From contig NHZP01000062.1 of NCBI GenBank assembly GCA_003313425.1, forward strand, positions 62,001-126,000: a DNA stretch of 64,000 nt, in the 5' to 3' direction. The DNA comes from Pseudopyrenochaeta lycopersici (taxonomy: Eukaryota > Ascomycota > Dothideomycetes > Pleosporales > Pseudopyrenochaetaceae). Positions 1-9,748 of this stretch are shown here, piece by piece (the stretch's first letter is position 1; every line of letters starts with the position of its first letter). Made by a program: the position numbers and the translations under genes. The notes below the pieces were generated by a model that saw only the letters and a list, made by a program, of their open reading frames with translations, was not told the DNA's origin and did no database searches.

Positions 1-1653
1 TCTTCTTTTGGGGCGAAAGGGCATCTGAAATGGGCTGTTGCTTGTAGCTGTCAAGCCAGAGCCTTTTGACTGCTCTCTGCCCGTCTTTGATCCACTTCGG
101 CTGCTTGTTCCAGAACGCTTCGAGATAATCCCAGTTCTTCGCAGGATCAAGAACGACGGCGGCAAGGTAGACAGGCGAGTCTTTAAGCTTCTGGTAATAC
201 TGTTGAGCTTTGTCGATTGCAAGCTTGATTTGGGCCTTGAAATGCCATTCCCCTTGAATAATGTCTTCTGCTGCAGATTCGTATGAGGCATAAACAGCAG
301 TCAGCTCTTCGAGAATATACTCGATATCCTGAATGACGTTTGTCAGCCCGCTGGATGTACCATCACCTGGTCGACCCTGTAGATCTAGCGTCGCCTCATA
401 ACATGGCCTGAGCAGTCTTTCATACTCGGAGAGTATGTCCCAGTCCTTTTCCGTTAACCTATCTGTGAAGATGTCCTTGCAGATTGCTGCATCCTCAACT
501 GGCAACTTTGTACCCTTGGCATTGTTCCGTTTGATCAGTCTCTCTTCTGATTCAAGCCAATAATCGAGAGCATTGCGGAGTTTATTCGCACGACGGAGCA
601 TATTATAGACGCTATTCTAGCGTGTATTGTTGTCTCGGCAGAGCTCGTAAGTCTTGAGGTCAGCTTTATCGGCCTCACCATCGGATTCTTCGATGTATTT
701 CTGCTGTGCTACGGTACATTAAGAACTGAATTTGCCGGAAGGGCAGTAAACTTACCTGCGACCCATCTAGCTCGTCGTTGGGGGCTTGAATACGTCCAAA
801 CAACCAGGTTGTGAAGTTTGCCGACCGGTCCGTTTTTTCTCCAATGCCTCAAACTCTCTTTGATGTTTTTTGGCATCTGATCCTCCATTTCGAATAAATC
901 TGGGTCCACGCCGAAAAGAAGATGGCGAGCAATGAGATTGATAATATGGCCAGAGCAGCGAAGGTGTCGTTTAATAGCATCAAAACCATACGTCTCTGCA
1001 AGAGCATCCATTGCCGTATCGTTGTTCGAAGCGTTGTCAAGCACAAAGAATCCAATCTTGTTCATGACCTCAAAGTCGTCGATAACCTTGCTGACCCCAT
1101 CGGCGATGTTGATACCTGCGTGTGAGCCCAGTTGCTCTGGAGTCGAGAGAAGGATGCATCGAGCCTTAAAGTCCTTGTTGAGAAAGTGAGCGACAATGCC
1201 GTTGAGGGATAATAGGTTTCCGGAGGTCCAGAGATCAAATGCGAAGTGGACTTTACTCGAAGCATCTTTCAACTCCTTCTTCACTGTCGCTTTATGAAGC
1301 TCAAAACCATGAGCTACCCAGGCCGAAATCGTGGTATGGGAAGGCATTGCAGGTTCCGCACGGGAAGAGAGGTATCTAATGAGCTTACGGAACGCTGCAC
1401 TATCAACTTGACGAAAGGAGACATTGTCATAGACAATCCAACGAAAGAGAAGCCTCTGGAATCGATTCGTATCAAATTCGAGCGCTAAATAGTTCATGAT
1501 TTCCTGTTCCCGAGGAATGGACGCGTCGAGGCTAGCAGCATCCGCCCCTCTGTCGGCGCGCCAAACGCCCAGAACCATCCTCGAATCCTCTTCATTGAAC
1601 GTGACAAAGGGATTGAATGCCCGGGAAGCAACCTCCATTGCACCCATGACCAA
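1..1653 (-). pseudogene. hAT transposase, interrupted by a nonsense codon, partial
   Basis: The minus strand encodes a fungal hAT transposase. A 5' exon (1653-756) carries the RNase-H-like DDE core segments: FAFDLWTS, GFFVLDNASNND and LRCSGHIINL. A GTAAGT...TAG intron of 47 bp (755-709) joins it to a second exon that is open to the window edge and reads through an ILDPAKNWDYLE-like region towards the C-terminal dimerisation domain. One in-frame TAG at 617-619 replaces the tryptophan of the conserved TRWNS motif (NTR*NSVYNML). TGG to TAG is a C-to-T change in a CpA context on the other strand, the kind RIP makes. No other lesion is visible in exon 2. The native start and any N-terminal BED finger are not identified; the reading frame closes upstream, probably at an intron. 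Confidence 0.85.
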
Positions 1654-2321
1654 TCGTGGTCCGAATCGGTATAATGGGACTCATTGGCGACGAAAGCTCG
1701 GCCATCCTATTCAGAGAAAGGTTAGTATAAGTGCAAGAGAATTATTTCAGGGCCCTACCGCGGAGAGTGGTGCAGACAGTGCAGAGCATGTTGAAGGAGC
1801 AGATAGAGCAACCTTCTCCCCCTCAAATGACCGTAAAGCGTCAACCGTAAGAGGTAATAGTGATGTCATGTGACGTAGTAATAACAGTAGTGATAACTGC
1901 TGCGGAGAGTAAAACAAGAACAATAACTTAATGAGGCATGTTAGATCCAGAGCTAATTTTTTTTGAAAAGGTGCGACACCTTCAACGCCTTGCAACTCAG
2001 ACTTCGTCACCTTGGGCTCGTTTTATAAGGAAGCAAATAGCTATGATTCCAGTGGCTTATGCACGAAGTATCTGTCGCCCCGTACTCAGAATTATCTTCA
2101 CGATAATGCGAAGAAATTCGCTCGGAATCAGCCATTCCGCTTAGCTAGCAAATATGGCTTACGCATTGGCACTATGATGCCTCGTTCTCTAATCTCCACC
2201 ACAATGTGGCGGCAGTAATTTCGATTTGGATTCATTGGATTCCTCCATCCAATCCAATCCAATCCAAAACGAAGCGGATTGGATGGACAATCCAAATAGC
2301 TTCCATCCATTGGCCACACTG
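1..2321 (-). mobile_element. hAT DNA transposon, 5' part, cut by window edge
   Basis: On the minus strand the element begins at 2321 with the hAT-like terminus CAGTGTGGCCAATGG and runs off the left end of the window through its transposase. The stretch 1654-2321 is the non-coding terminal region and contains AATCC-rich subterminal repeats. The adjacent 8 bases 2322-2329 (GGCGTACC) would be one half of an 8-bp duplication; the other half lies outside the window. A second copy of the same terminal region (about 57341-57728) ends at the same CACTG, which supports the boundary. The flanking DNA is the 3' end of a LINE, so the hAT landed in an older LINE copy. Confidence 0.8.
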
Positions 2322-2397
2322 GGCGTACCGAGGTCTAAGCGATTAGGTCAGATGGGATAGTCAGCCTATGGGCCTTCTGGGCACCCTGTGGCGTAAG

Positions 2398-2436
<39 letters not shown>
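2322..2436 (+). mobile_element. 3' tail of a Tad-like LINE with (AATC)n end
   Basis: These bases match, nearly base for base and in opposite orientation, the last part of the full-length LINE at 46887-53029: GGGCGTACCGAGG, the block containing GATTAGGTCAGATGGG, then GGCGTAAG and about nine AATC units. It is therefore the extreme 3' end of a plus-oriented LINE whose upstream part is separated from it by the hAT at 1-2321. The AATC repeat acts as the LINE tail in place of poly(A). Confidence 0.85.
2400..2436 (+). repeat. (AATC)n tail
   Basis: About nine AATC units, the tail of the truncated LINE. The minus-strand counterpart at 46887-46966 has about 20 units with one interruption. Confidence 0.95.
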
Positions 2437-2965
2437 CCCCAATAAACAGCAGATGAAGAGGACAACTCTTAGACGCCAAATCCAAGTTGACGGGAGCACG
2501 CATTGTGAAATCGGCACAGCCAGACTGTATTGATGGTTCCTATAATTAGATGCTCTGGTGGCGACGGCCAGATTTGTGACTTTCAGAAGAGCTGTTTCGG
2601 GCTCCTCGACAGCGTAGTAGGTGTCTATATATAGAATCTGATGGATTTTGGGCTTTGCCCTGCGGCCATTTCGGGTTCTTTCGCAAAGACCAAAACATTT
2701 GTCTGAACGTGCTCTTTGTATCTATTCTTCTCAGACTGTCGATTTTGCACCATCACATTTCTTGTGAAGTCATTCGGTTCAAGATGCGCTCCCTTGTCTT
2801 AGTAGGTGACCAATCTCGGGAACGCCATTTCTAACATGGACCAGAGCTCTATTGTCGATTCCTTATGGAAAGTTCCACCGGCGTGATGAAAGAGCCCCAA
2901 ACTCCAATGAAGAGCATCCAGTCGCCAATGTGGTATTCAGCCACACCCTCTCTGAGGACATTGTG
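2437..2965. other. intergenic, likely 5' region of the next gene
   Basis: No convincing gene is seen. The reading frame of the gene at 2966 stays open upstream to about 2834 without an ATG. An ATG at 2784 followed by a GT...CTAAC...CAG block could mark a short first exon, but the phases do not join cleanly. Confidence 0.4.
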
Positions 2966-4154
2966 ATGTCAGACAGCCAGGACCAGGTACGAGAAACTGT
3001 CGAATCACCAACGAGCAGTAATCTTGCATTAGCTTCAAGATTCGAAGAAGAATTCAATGATCCGGGAGCATTAAACGTAGGCGAGGGTTTGAGACCGAGA
3101 ATAGAATTGGTCGGTAGAGATGGCAGTCCGGTGCCGCCACTTTCCCCCACAAGATTGCCTTCCATATCTCGATCGGAACTCTCTTCGAACTGGAATGGAT
3201 GCCCAGTAGAAAATGAACGAAAGTTCACCTTACTAGAAGGAACGACGAGGACCCATTGGGTTCGTTGTTACGATAAACTACACAATATTTATGGACTAGA
3301 ACACCAGGAGATTGTGCAGCTTACTACGATTGGCGATAGTTTCCTTCGGCAAGACGCTGTGGACTTCATCAATCACTTCTATAGTAAATGGAATGCAGAT
3401 GACCCTTGGGCACGCTTGCAAGTGAGTAATCCAACATCGGGACGCTCACGTACAGAAAAGATACTCAAAAGCCTGCACTGCGCTGAATCGATCGAACACG
3501 ATGTGGCCATTGATCCTGTCAAGCTTAGAATGGCAAGAATCATCCTTTACCACCAGTACCAGCAGAAATGCAACGAACTCAAAGGAGACTCCCACCTATC
3601 GAGCCAACTTTCTCAGGGTAGAGGTGTAGCGAGTGTAGCGAAGGACTTCATTCTAGAGACGATCTATGAGTGTCACCACAAGGACATGAATGTGGACTTG
3701 AAGAAAAAGCGCGAAAACAGTTTGAAATGGCACATAAGATTAGGCAAGAGATGGTCTTACGTGGCGTTTTACCTAGGGCTAGGAATCATTTTGACCTGCA
3801 GCAACGACTTGGAGCTTTCTATGTAAGTCATGGATAATCACGCAAGCGCAAGCAATTGGCTCACCAAATTGCTCTAGCAACGATACCGGAACATTTCTGG
3901 ACCGAAATTTGATGGCTCTTTTGACATACTTGCTACATGGGTATCCGAGAGGCGTTCAGGTCAGCCAAATGGCTGACTCGCTAGCCAAAGCCATGATGGA
4001 AGGAGCCGTACCGCTTGAACTTTCAATGGCTATTGCTGCAGTGCGTGGCATGAGCGGATACCAACAGGAAGAAGAAAAGTCTGCCGTCGAGATTCAAGAT
4101 GAATGGCAGCCAGTGGAACGACCCAGAGGTTTCGTTCGTGTAATATCCGTGTAG
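2966..4154 (+). CDS. unidentified protein, two exons
   Basis: Two exons, 2966-3822 and 3878-4154, flank a 55-bp intron with donor GTAAGT and acceptor CTCTAG; the join LELS-INDTGTF keeps frame and gives 377 residues. I do not recognise the family. The N-terminal 90 residues are low complexity and acidic with PPLSP; the middle is charged and helical (FINHFYSKWNADDPWARLQ); a short hydrophobic stretch (YVAFYLGLGIILTCS) precedes the intron and could be buried or one membrane segment; exon 2 holds a leucine-rich helix (LMALLTYLLHGYPRG). The start is the first in-frame ATG; an upstream exon cannot be excluded. No nonsense or frameshift is seen, so it looks like a functional host gene. Confidence 0.6.
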
Positions 4155-4346
4155 AACAGGTTCGGGGCAACTGATGAGGATGACCTAATCTTGCAGGGGG
4201 TCCTACGGAAACCGACGTCCTCAAATCCAACTAAGACGTAGCTAGTACATTTTCATCGTTTGGCTTGGGCTTTCTTGTGTATAATGTATTAATATGCGAC
4301 TGGCGCCACCCAATCATACCCGTCCCTTATTAAGGGTTGCCTTTGT

Positions 4347-4766
4347 CTCTGTAACAATCCGTGCTTGTACCGCTCCGTTTCTGGACTGATACAGAGCACG
4401 GATTGTTACAGAGGAGGCATTTTCCGTAATGTTCCAAAGAATGGACTGATACGGGATGGGGATCGTTACGGATACGGGCTCCTTCCGTACCGCTCCGCCA
4501 TTTGTATCATTAACTTACTCCGCTCGTATCACTCCTTTTCCCGACCAATACGCCACGTAGAGAGCGGATAGGTACAATCAGCGTACTATTCCAGTGCAGT
4601 ATCAATCCGTTTCTGGAACAGTCTACGTGGCGTATTGGTCGGGAAAAGGAGTGATACGAGCGGAGTAATGATACAAATGGCGGAGCGGTACGGAAGGAGC
4701 CCGTATCCGTAACGATCCCCATCCCGTATCAGTCCATTCTTTGGAACATTACGGAAAATGCCTCCT
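4347..4766. repeat. foldback element with 145-150 bp inverted arms
   Basis: The arms are 4412-4561 and 4622-4766, separated by a 60-base loop. They are near-perfect reverse complements apart from one roughly 5-base difference near the ATCATTA / ACTCCGCTCG segment. Just outside the left arm lies a second, 19-base inverted pair, 4347-4365 and 4395-4413 (CTCTGTAACAATCCGTGCT and its complement). No open frame of note is inside. It has the look of a foldback or MITE-type element, or a head-to-head duplication; no target duplication could be assigned. A transcript across it would form a long hairpin. Confidence 0.85.
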
Positions 4767-5004
4767 GTCACGGGACCACGCGACACGCTAGCACGGACAC
4801 GACGATCCGGAGCGGATCAACGCAGAACCGTGATCCTGAAGGGATCACGGACGTGAAACCCTTTTCTCCTTCTTCGTGCTACGTCTTGTATCTAGTCATC
4901 ATGGCGAGCAATGCAAGCCGACCATTGACCACCCAGCCCTCATCTTCGCAGACCGCGCGCTTCAGGGAAAAGACTCGTGTTTCCGACTCATCGACGTCCA
5001 CCAC

Positions 5005-6667
5005 ATGAAAATTGCTTCATTCGGCATGTTAGATTTGATTAACCAATCTCCCCGTTATGCCATCCTTAGCTACGTTTGGGGTGCCGGAGTCCCTAGCCTC
5101 AGACTGCTCAAGGAGAACTACGAGGATCTCATATCCATTGGTAGCCTCAAACGGCGTCGTGCCGAGATTCCCGAGACAATTCTCAATGCAATCGAACTCG
5201 TCCAGAGCGCGGATCTGCAGTATCTTTGGGTAGATGCTTTGTGTCTGGTCCAAGATGATGAGTCCGACAAAGAGTTGAACATTCCGCGGATGCACACAAT
5301 ATATGGGGGTGCAACTCTTGCCATCCTTGCCGCTGCAGGCCCGCATGCCAGGGCTGGTCTACCTGGAATTGGCGTAACACCGAGGCGATGCGCCCAGATA
5401 AGAGAAGAAATCAGCCCAGGTGTAACGATGGCAGTCGTGAATGATGTCAAAATATTCCTAGAGGAGTCACACTATGCGAAGCGAGGGTGGACGTAAGTGC
5501 TTTTGCCCCTCTCACAACAACCCATCTTTCTTGAAGACAAAGTTGTTGACATTTACGGCAAGGTTCCAGGAGCAACTGTTGTCAAACAGAACCATCATTT
5601 TCACGCCTGATGGTAGCGTCTATTACCGCTGCTTGAAATCTGTATGGTCGGAGGATACGAACGACGACGCTCGTCCAACCGAGACAACCTTTCATCCTGA
5701 CTACTTGTACGCAGCCTTGGCAGAGCATACTCCTTGGCCATCTGCATACAACGCCTTGCTAATGGCATATTCGGGGAGGTCTCTCACCAACCAGCATGAT
5801 GCGCTAAATGCTTTTGCTGGACTGCAGCGTATTCTCGAAATGCGATCGGATGACCAGTTTCTCGCAGGGATTCCCACTTGCGCTTTCGATCTCTTCTGCC
5901 TGTTCACTGGCCACTACGCCGTGTTGAAACGGCGAAAGGAATTCCCAAGCTGGTCGTGGGCTGGCTGGATCGGACCAGTCCGGCTCTGTGAACTGAATGC
6001 CACCCATTCGGTAGATGGGGGTCAGCGGTGGCTCAACGAACGAACTTGGATACACTGGCGGAAAGTAGCTCAGTCGGGTAAGAATGATCCTGTGTGGGAT
6101 CCCGTTCGAGAATCTGCAGACCAGAAACTACAGTATCGAGCTCGCGCTCACTTCCGATGCCGACGCTCTCCAGGCCTTCTTGAGGGAAAGTCGGCAGTTC
6201 CATCACCTAATGTCGTCCTTCCTCCTCCGCTGTCCAAAAACCACATACGACTCCAGTTTTGGACATTGTCGCTTCACTTTAGAATTCGCGAAGTGGACAA
6301 AGCTGTCTCATTTGACGCTAAGAACCCTTCGAAATATGAATATAAACGCTTGCGAGGAAGAATGGTTGATCGGGACGGGAAGCTTGTCGGATCCGTTCAT
6401 CTGGATGATGAGCTTGTTACAATTGGCCAAGGGAGAAGAGCAGAATTCATCGTCTTGTCTGAGTGCAAAGATCTGATGGGCGGTTCCGCACTAGAAGAGA
6501 TTAGGAGCCCCATGGGGCAAGGCTGGGACCTTTACTGGGTAATGTTTCTGAAGTGGGACGAGAGTTTCAAGGTGGCAGAGAGACGCGGGATTGGGCAAAT
6601 ATTGCAAGAAGCTGTCCATACTTGCCTTGAGCCCGGAGCGGTGTGGAAGGAGATAATCTTGGGATAG
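5005..6667 (+). CDS. HET-domain (heterokaryon incompatibility) protein
   Basis: Exons 5005-5492 and 5563-6667 are joined over a 70-bp GTAAGT...CAAG intron to give 530 residues. HET motifs appear in order: YAILSYVWG, then AIELVQSADLQYLWVDALC with the usual DALCLVQDD, then MHTIYGGATLAILAAAG, and RGWT-FQEQLLSNRTIIF formed exactly across the splice junction. The C-terminal half has the usual LFTGHYAVLKRRKEFPSWSW block. Such proteins trigger programmed cell death during vegetative incompatibility or self/non-self responses. The start is uncertain: the frame stays open upstream to about 4876 without ATG, while an ATG at 4901 is in another frame, so an N-terminal exon or a small lesion is possible. 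The decayed HET-NACHT gene follows tail to tail. Confidence 0.85.
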
Positions 6668-6757
6668 AGTTACGTTGCCCGCAGCTGAATTGAGTGATCC
6701 AAGTTTCAATTTTATAGCTATAAGCAGCACGCAAATTCACGACATCAATATTGACTT

Positions 6758-7769
6758 TTAGCGCGAGTCGGTGGCCTGGCAGAAGAAGTAGGATACAAGG
6801 TCCGTCTTGGCCGTTGCCTTCTGTAGTTCGTTGATGATACCGCAGAGTAGCATCGTCTTGCCCTTGCCAGGATCGCCTTTAATCCACAGCAGTTGGCTGT
6901 GCGGGTCCTTGTGCCATTGCTGGAAGTTAATACTGTCGAGAACCCAGCAGTACGAGTCTTTCAGCAGCCCGCCCTTCGTATCCTCAATGCGCTTCTTGTC
7001 GTCCCGCGAATCTGTAAGGCGTATGTCTTGGATGCACTTGTCTAGCTTATGGATTTCGTCGAGGAGCCGTCTAAACGCTCCTTCTGCCCCTTCGCCATAG
7101 ACAGACGCTATATGGACGTTGGAAAATGCCTAACAATGAGTACGCCCCATCTTCTTTGAGTTTAGTGTGCCGATGTTCTTTCCACAGTAATCGTTCGTTG
7201 ACGCTAAACTGAGACAACGGGGTTCCTTGCAGCGCTGAATGCGGAATGCCCGTAATTTCGTGGATCTGTTGTGTAAGTGATGTCTTGTCGCCAAGCTTCT
7301 TCCGTTCTCAGGAGAAGAATTCAACTGAGCTTGGGGCAAGAAGCTCCTGAAGCGTCCAACCCCGGGTGAACCACCTGTTCCCACAGCGACGGATTAAACT
7401 CATCGTCAGTTTTAGGGAGGGGGCTAGAGACATCTGACAAGTAGACGTAGCATCGAGCTGCATTGCAGTACCAGCGAAACATAGACTTAATAGCCTGCGA
7501 GAGCTCAGCCTTGTTTGCTTTGTTGATGCAACATGTGTCTATCCAGAAGTGTTGCAAGCCGTCTTGTCGTGCCTGTTCCCCGCAGAAACGAATCTTCTCA
7601 TAGCCAGGTTTATCCTTGCCAGCGCCATTTGTCAAGTCTTTGAAGGTGACCTCTTCGGTATCCGCTCCTACGTGTGAGAAAGTATCGCATAGGGAGGGAT
7701 TTTGTCCTCGCTGAGTAAATCGGTGGTGAGGCTAAGCTTGCCATCATTACTGCGTCGCAAAAGACGCAT
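6758..7769 (-). pseudogene. HET-NACHT (NLR-like) gene, truncated and mutated
   Basis: On the minus strand, MRLLRRSNDGKLSL starts at 7769 and runs into the HET motif IPPYAILSHT. There the expected tryptophan codon is TAG with one base missing (about 7669). The frame then resumes as FKDLTNGAGKDKPGYEKIRF, HFWIDTCCINKANKAELSQA and MFRWYCNAARCYVYLSDV. Further breaks occur near 7380 (frameshift before WFTRGWTLQELLAP), 7310 (TGA) and 7125 (frameshift). The last segment enters a NACHT-type domain with P-loop GDPGKGKT (about 6850-6880) and ends at TAA 6758-6760, soon after SYFFCQATDSR. The nucleotide-binding remainder and repeats are gone. The family is HET-E/HET-D-like STAND incompatibility receptors. 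Confidence 0.85.
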
Positions 7770-8227
7770 CGTTTCATATGGAGGTGTGGTGGGCGCCTGC
7801 GGTATGAATGAGGCACGAAAAGCTCAACGTGGCAGCCGACGAGGGAAGAGGATGCAGCAACTGGCTCATCTGTCGAGACTCTGTGCTAGCGATCAAGGTT
7901 AGCGAGAGGAGAGGGGTGCGGAACGCTGCACTGCACCAAAGAATTGCATCGGAATGAGGAACACTGCGATAGTACTGCAAGCTAAGCATAGTGTCCTTTG
8001 CCATGTTCTTAGTTTGGTGAGGGTGTCTGAGTAGGCTTCGCGCGGGGTAGGTGCGGCTAGTTGCACAGCCCCAGAATGTGAGTGGCAAGGCTGACGTGCA
8101 GCGACTGGTTTAAGCGTGCCTGGATCTTGAGAAAGGGACGAACACCTTGGTGAAGCTAGCAGGGAGGACGGCTGACCCGCTCCGGCACAGACCTTGCCGT
8201 GAACGTTTTGTTGAGCATGGCGTTAGA
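7770..8227. other. intergenic, no gene seen
   Basis: This lies between the start of the HET-NACHT pseudogene and the Tc1 insertion. Overlapping short frames on both strands lack recognisable domains. It is probably the former promoter of the pseudogene. Confidence 0.4.
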
Positions 8228-8229
8228 TA

Positions 8230-9578
8230 CAGTGACCCCGCAAAAGTTTCCGTTGCGCACGCACGAGCCACCCTCACAAGCACATGTACACCAAACTTCA
8301 ACACCATGGATCTCAGCCAAAACATTATATAATTATTATTTTTTGAGTCACAGGTTGCTCAGATGGTCAGTATCTCGTTTGCCATCCTTGCGCCTTTGTG
8401 CATGCAGCGATTCGTCGTCGCATACTCAAGATGAGGCTCTTGATGAGCCTGGCTGGGATGCGCCGCCAGCACTCTTTTAATGCACTACAAAAGCCATCCC
8501 ACTCTTCTATAGCTTGGCTGTAATTAGTATATTGTGGATATAATTTATACATGCGCTTCTTTAGGTACCACCAGAGGTGCTCAATTGGGTTAAGATCAGG
8601 TGAGTATGCTGGCCATTTGATAGTGGTGATGTAGTCCTCGCGAAGGAACTCACGCGTTGCGGCTGCTGTGTGTATGCGCGCGTTATCCTGCATAAAAAGC
8701 TGAGAACGACGCCAAGAAGGTAGAAGTCCTTTAGTCAAGGCCTTAATGTAACTTTTGGCGGAGTACCCTTGCTTTTTTGCATCAAAATCACGCTCCATTA
8801 TGACCAGAGGACTTCTTCTAGCATGCCCGCGTTCATCCAACCATATTGAGCCCTATACCATTTGTGCAACCTTTTTACCGCAGCCATAGGTTTGCAGCAT
8901 TATTGCCTTCCATTTCTCATCTAGTTTTCGAAAAACCCACTCCTGGTTTTGCCCTGAGCCCTTCTGAACTAGGCACTCATCTGAGAATTTGACCGTGCGC
9001 CGATGCCACGGGAATTGAGAGTACTCCTTGCAGAACTTGAGGCGCCTCAACGCACGCGAGCGATTAAGCTTAGGACGTTTTTTACAAGGTCGATTGGTGA
9101 GGCCTTGTCTTTTAAGGAATCGTGCTAATGTGTCATTGCTGGGTGGCTTCGAAGAGGTGCCATCTGGATTCACAACCACTGCCACTTCAGCTAGCTCTTT
9201 GTACTTAATTTTTGGCTGCGCGCGTGCTTTGCGATAGATAATCTTCTTTTGATGAAGGGATAGTATAGGCGGTCGACCGCTGCGAGGTTTATCTGCAGTT
9301 GTACCTGTTTGTTGATATTTTTTCCTCAGGTCGCGTATGGCGCTTTCGCTTCGGCGATACGCGTTAGCAACTTGAGCAACTGTAGAACCACCATGCAGCA
9401 TCCCAATAATTTGATCCCGCTGCTGGACAGTTAAATTAGGACCTCTGCGCACATTTTGGTCTATTTCTTGTAAAATTCGGCGTTGTGGTGGCATAGTTAT
9501 GATACATGAAAGTTGAGAAGGAGATGTTGTGAGGGAACGCGTCGCGCTTGTGCAACGGAAACTTTTGCGGGGTCACTG
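8230..9578 (-). mobile_element. Tc1-type transposon with intact TIRs and TA duplication
   Basis: The ends are exact inverted repeats of 27 bases, starting CAGTGACCCCGCAAAAG and running to TTTCCGTTGC (8230-8256 and 9552-9578). They are flanked by the target dinucleotide TA at 8228-8229 and 9579-9580. The 1,349-bp length and a single transposase frame on the minus strand fit a complete Tc1/mariner element. Confidence 0.95.
8367..9494 (-). pseudogene. Tc1-like DD34E transposase with one nonsense codon
   Basis: From ATG 9494 the protein begins MPPQRRILQEI and has a paired-type helix-turn-helix region (LTVQQRDQIIGMLHGGSTVA; SESAIRDLRKKYQ). The catalytic residues are FSDEC, FMQDNARIH and SPDLNPIEHLWW; 34 residues separate the second D from E. 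A single in-frame TAG at 8853-8855 (QMV*GSIWLDERG) sits where tryptophan is expected; the frame is otherwise continuous to 8367. The change is TGG to TAG, RIP-compatible. With the TIRs intact the element could still be mobilised in trans, but as read it encodes no full transposase. Confidence 0.92.
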
Positions 9579-9693
9579 TATGCGATCAGCAGGTCTCATG
9601 GTTGGCTTCTGAACTGGAGCAGGAGCTTGATAACAGAATGTACATAGCTGGCGCATCGTAACGGCCCATACCCATAGGGTGCATGGCCATAAT

Positions 9694-9698
<5 letters not shown>

Positions 9699-9746
<48 letters not shown>
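9699..9746 (+). repeat. (CA)n microsatellite
   Basis: About 24 uninterrupted CA units directly precede the LINE ORF1 fragment. The frames through it (poly-TH, poly-CV) are artefacts. Confidence 0.97.
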
Positions 9747-9748
<2 letters not shown>

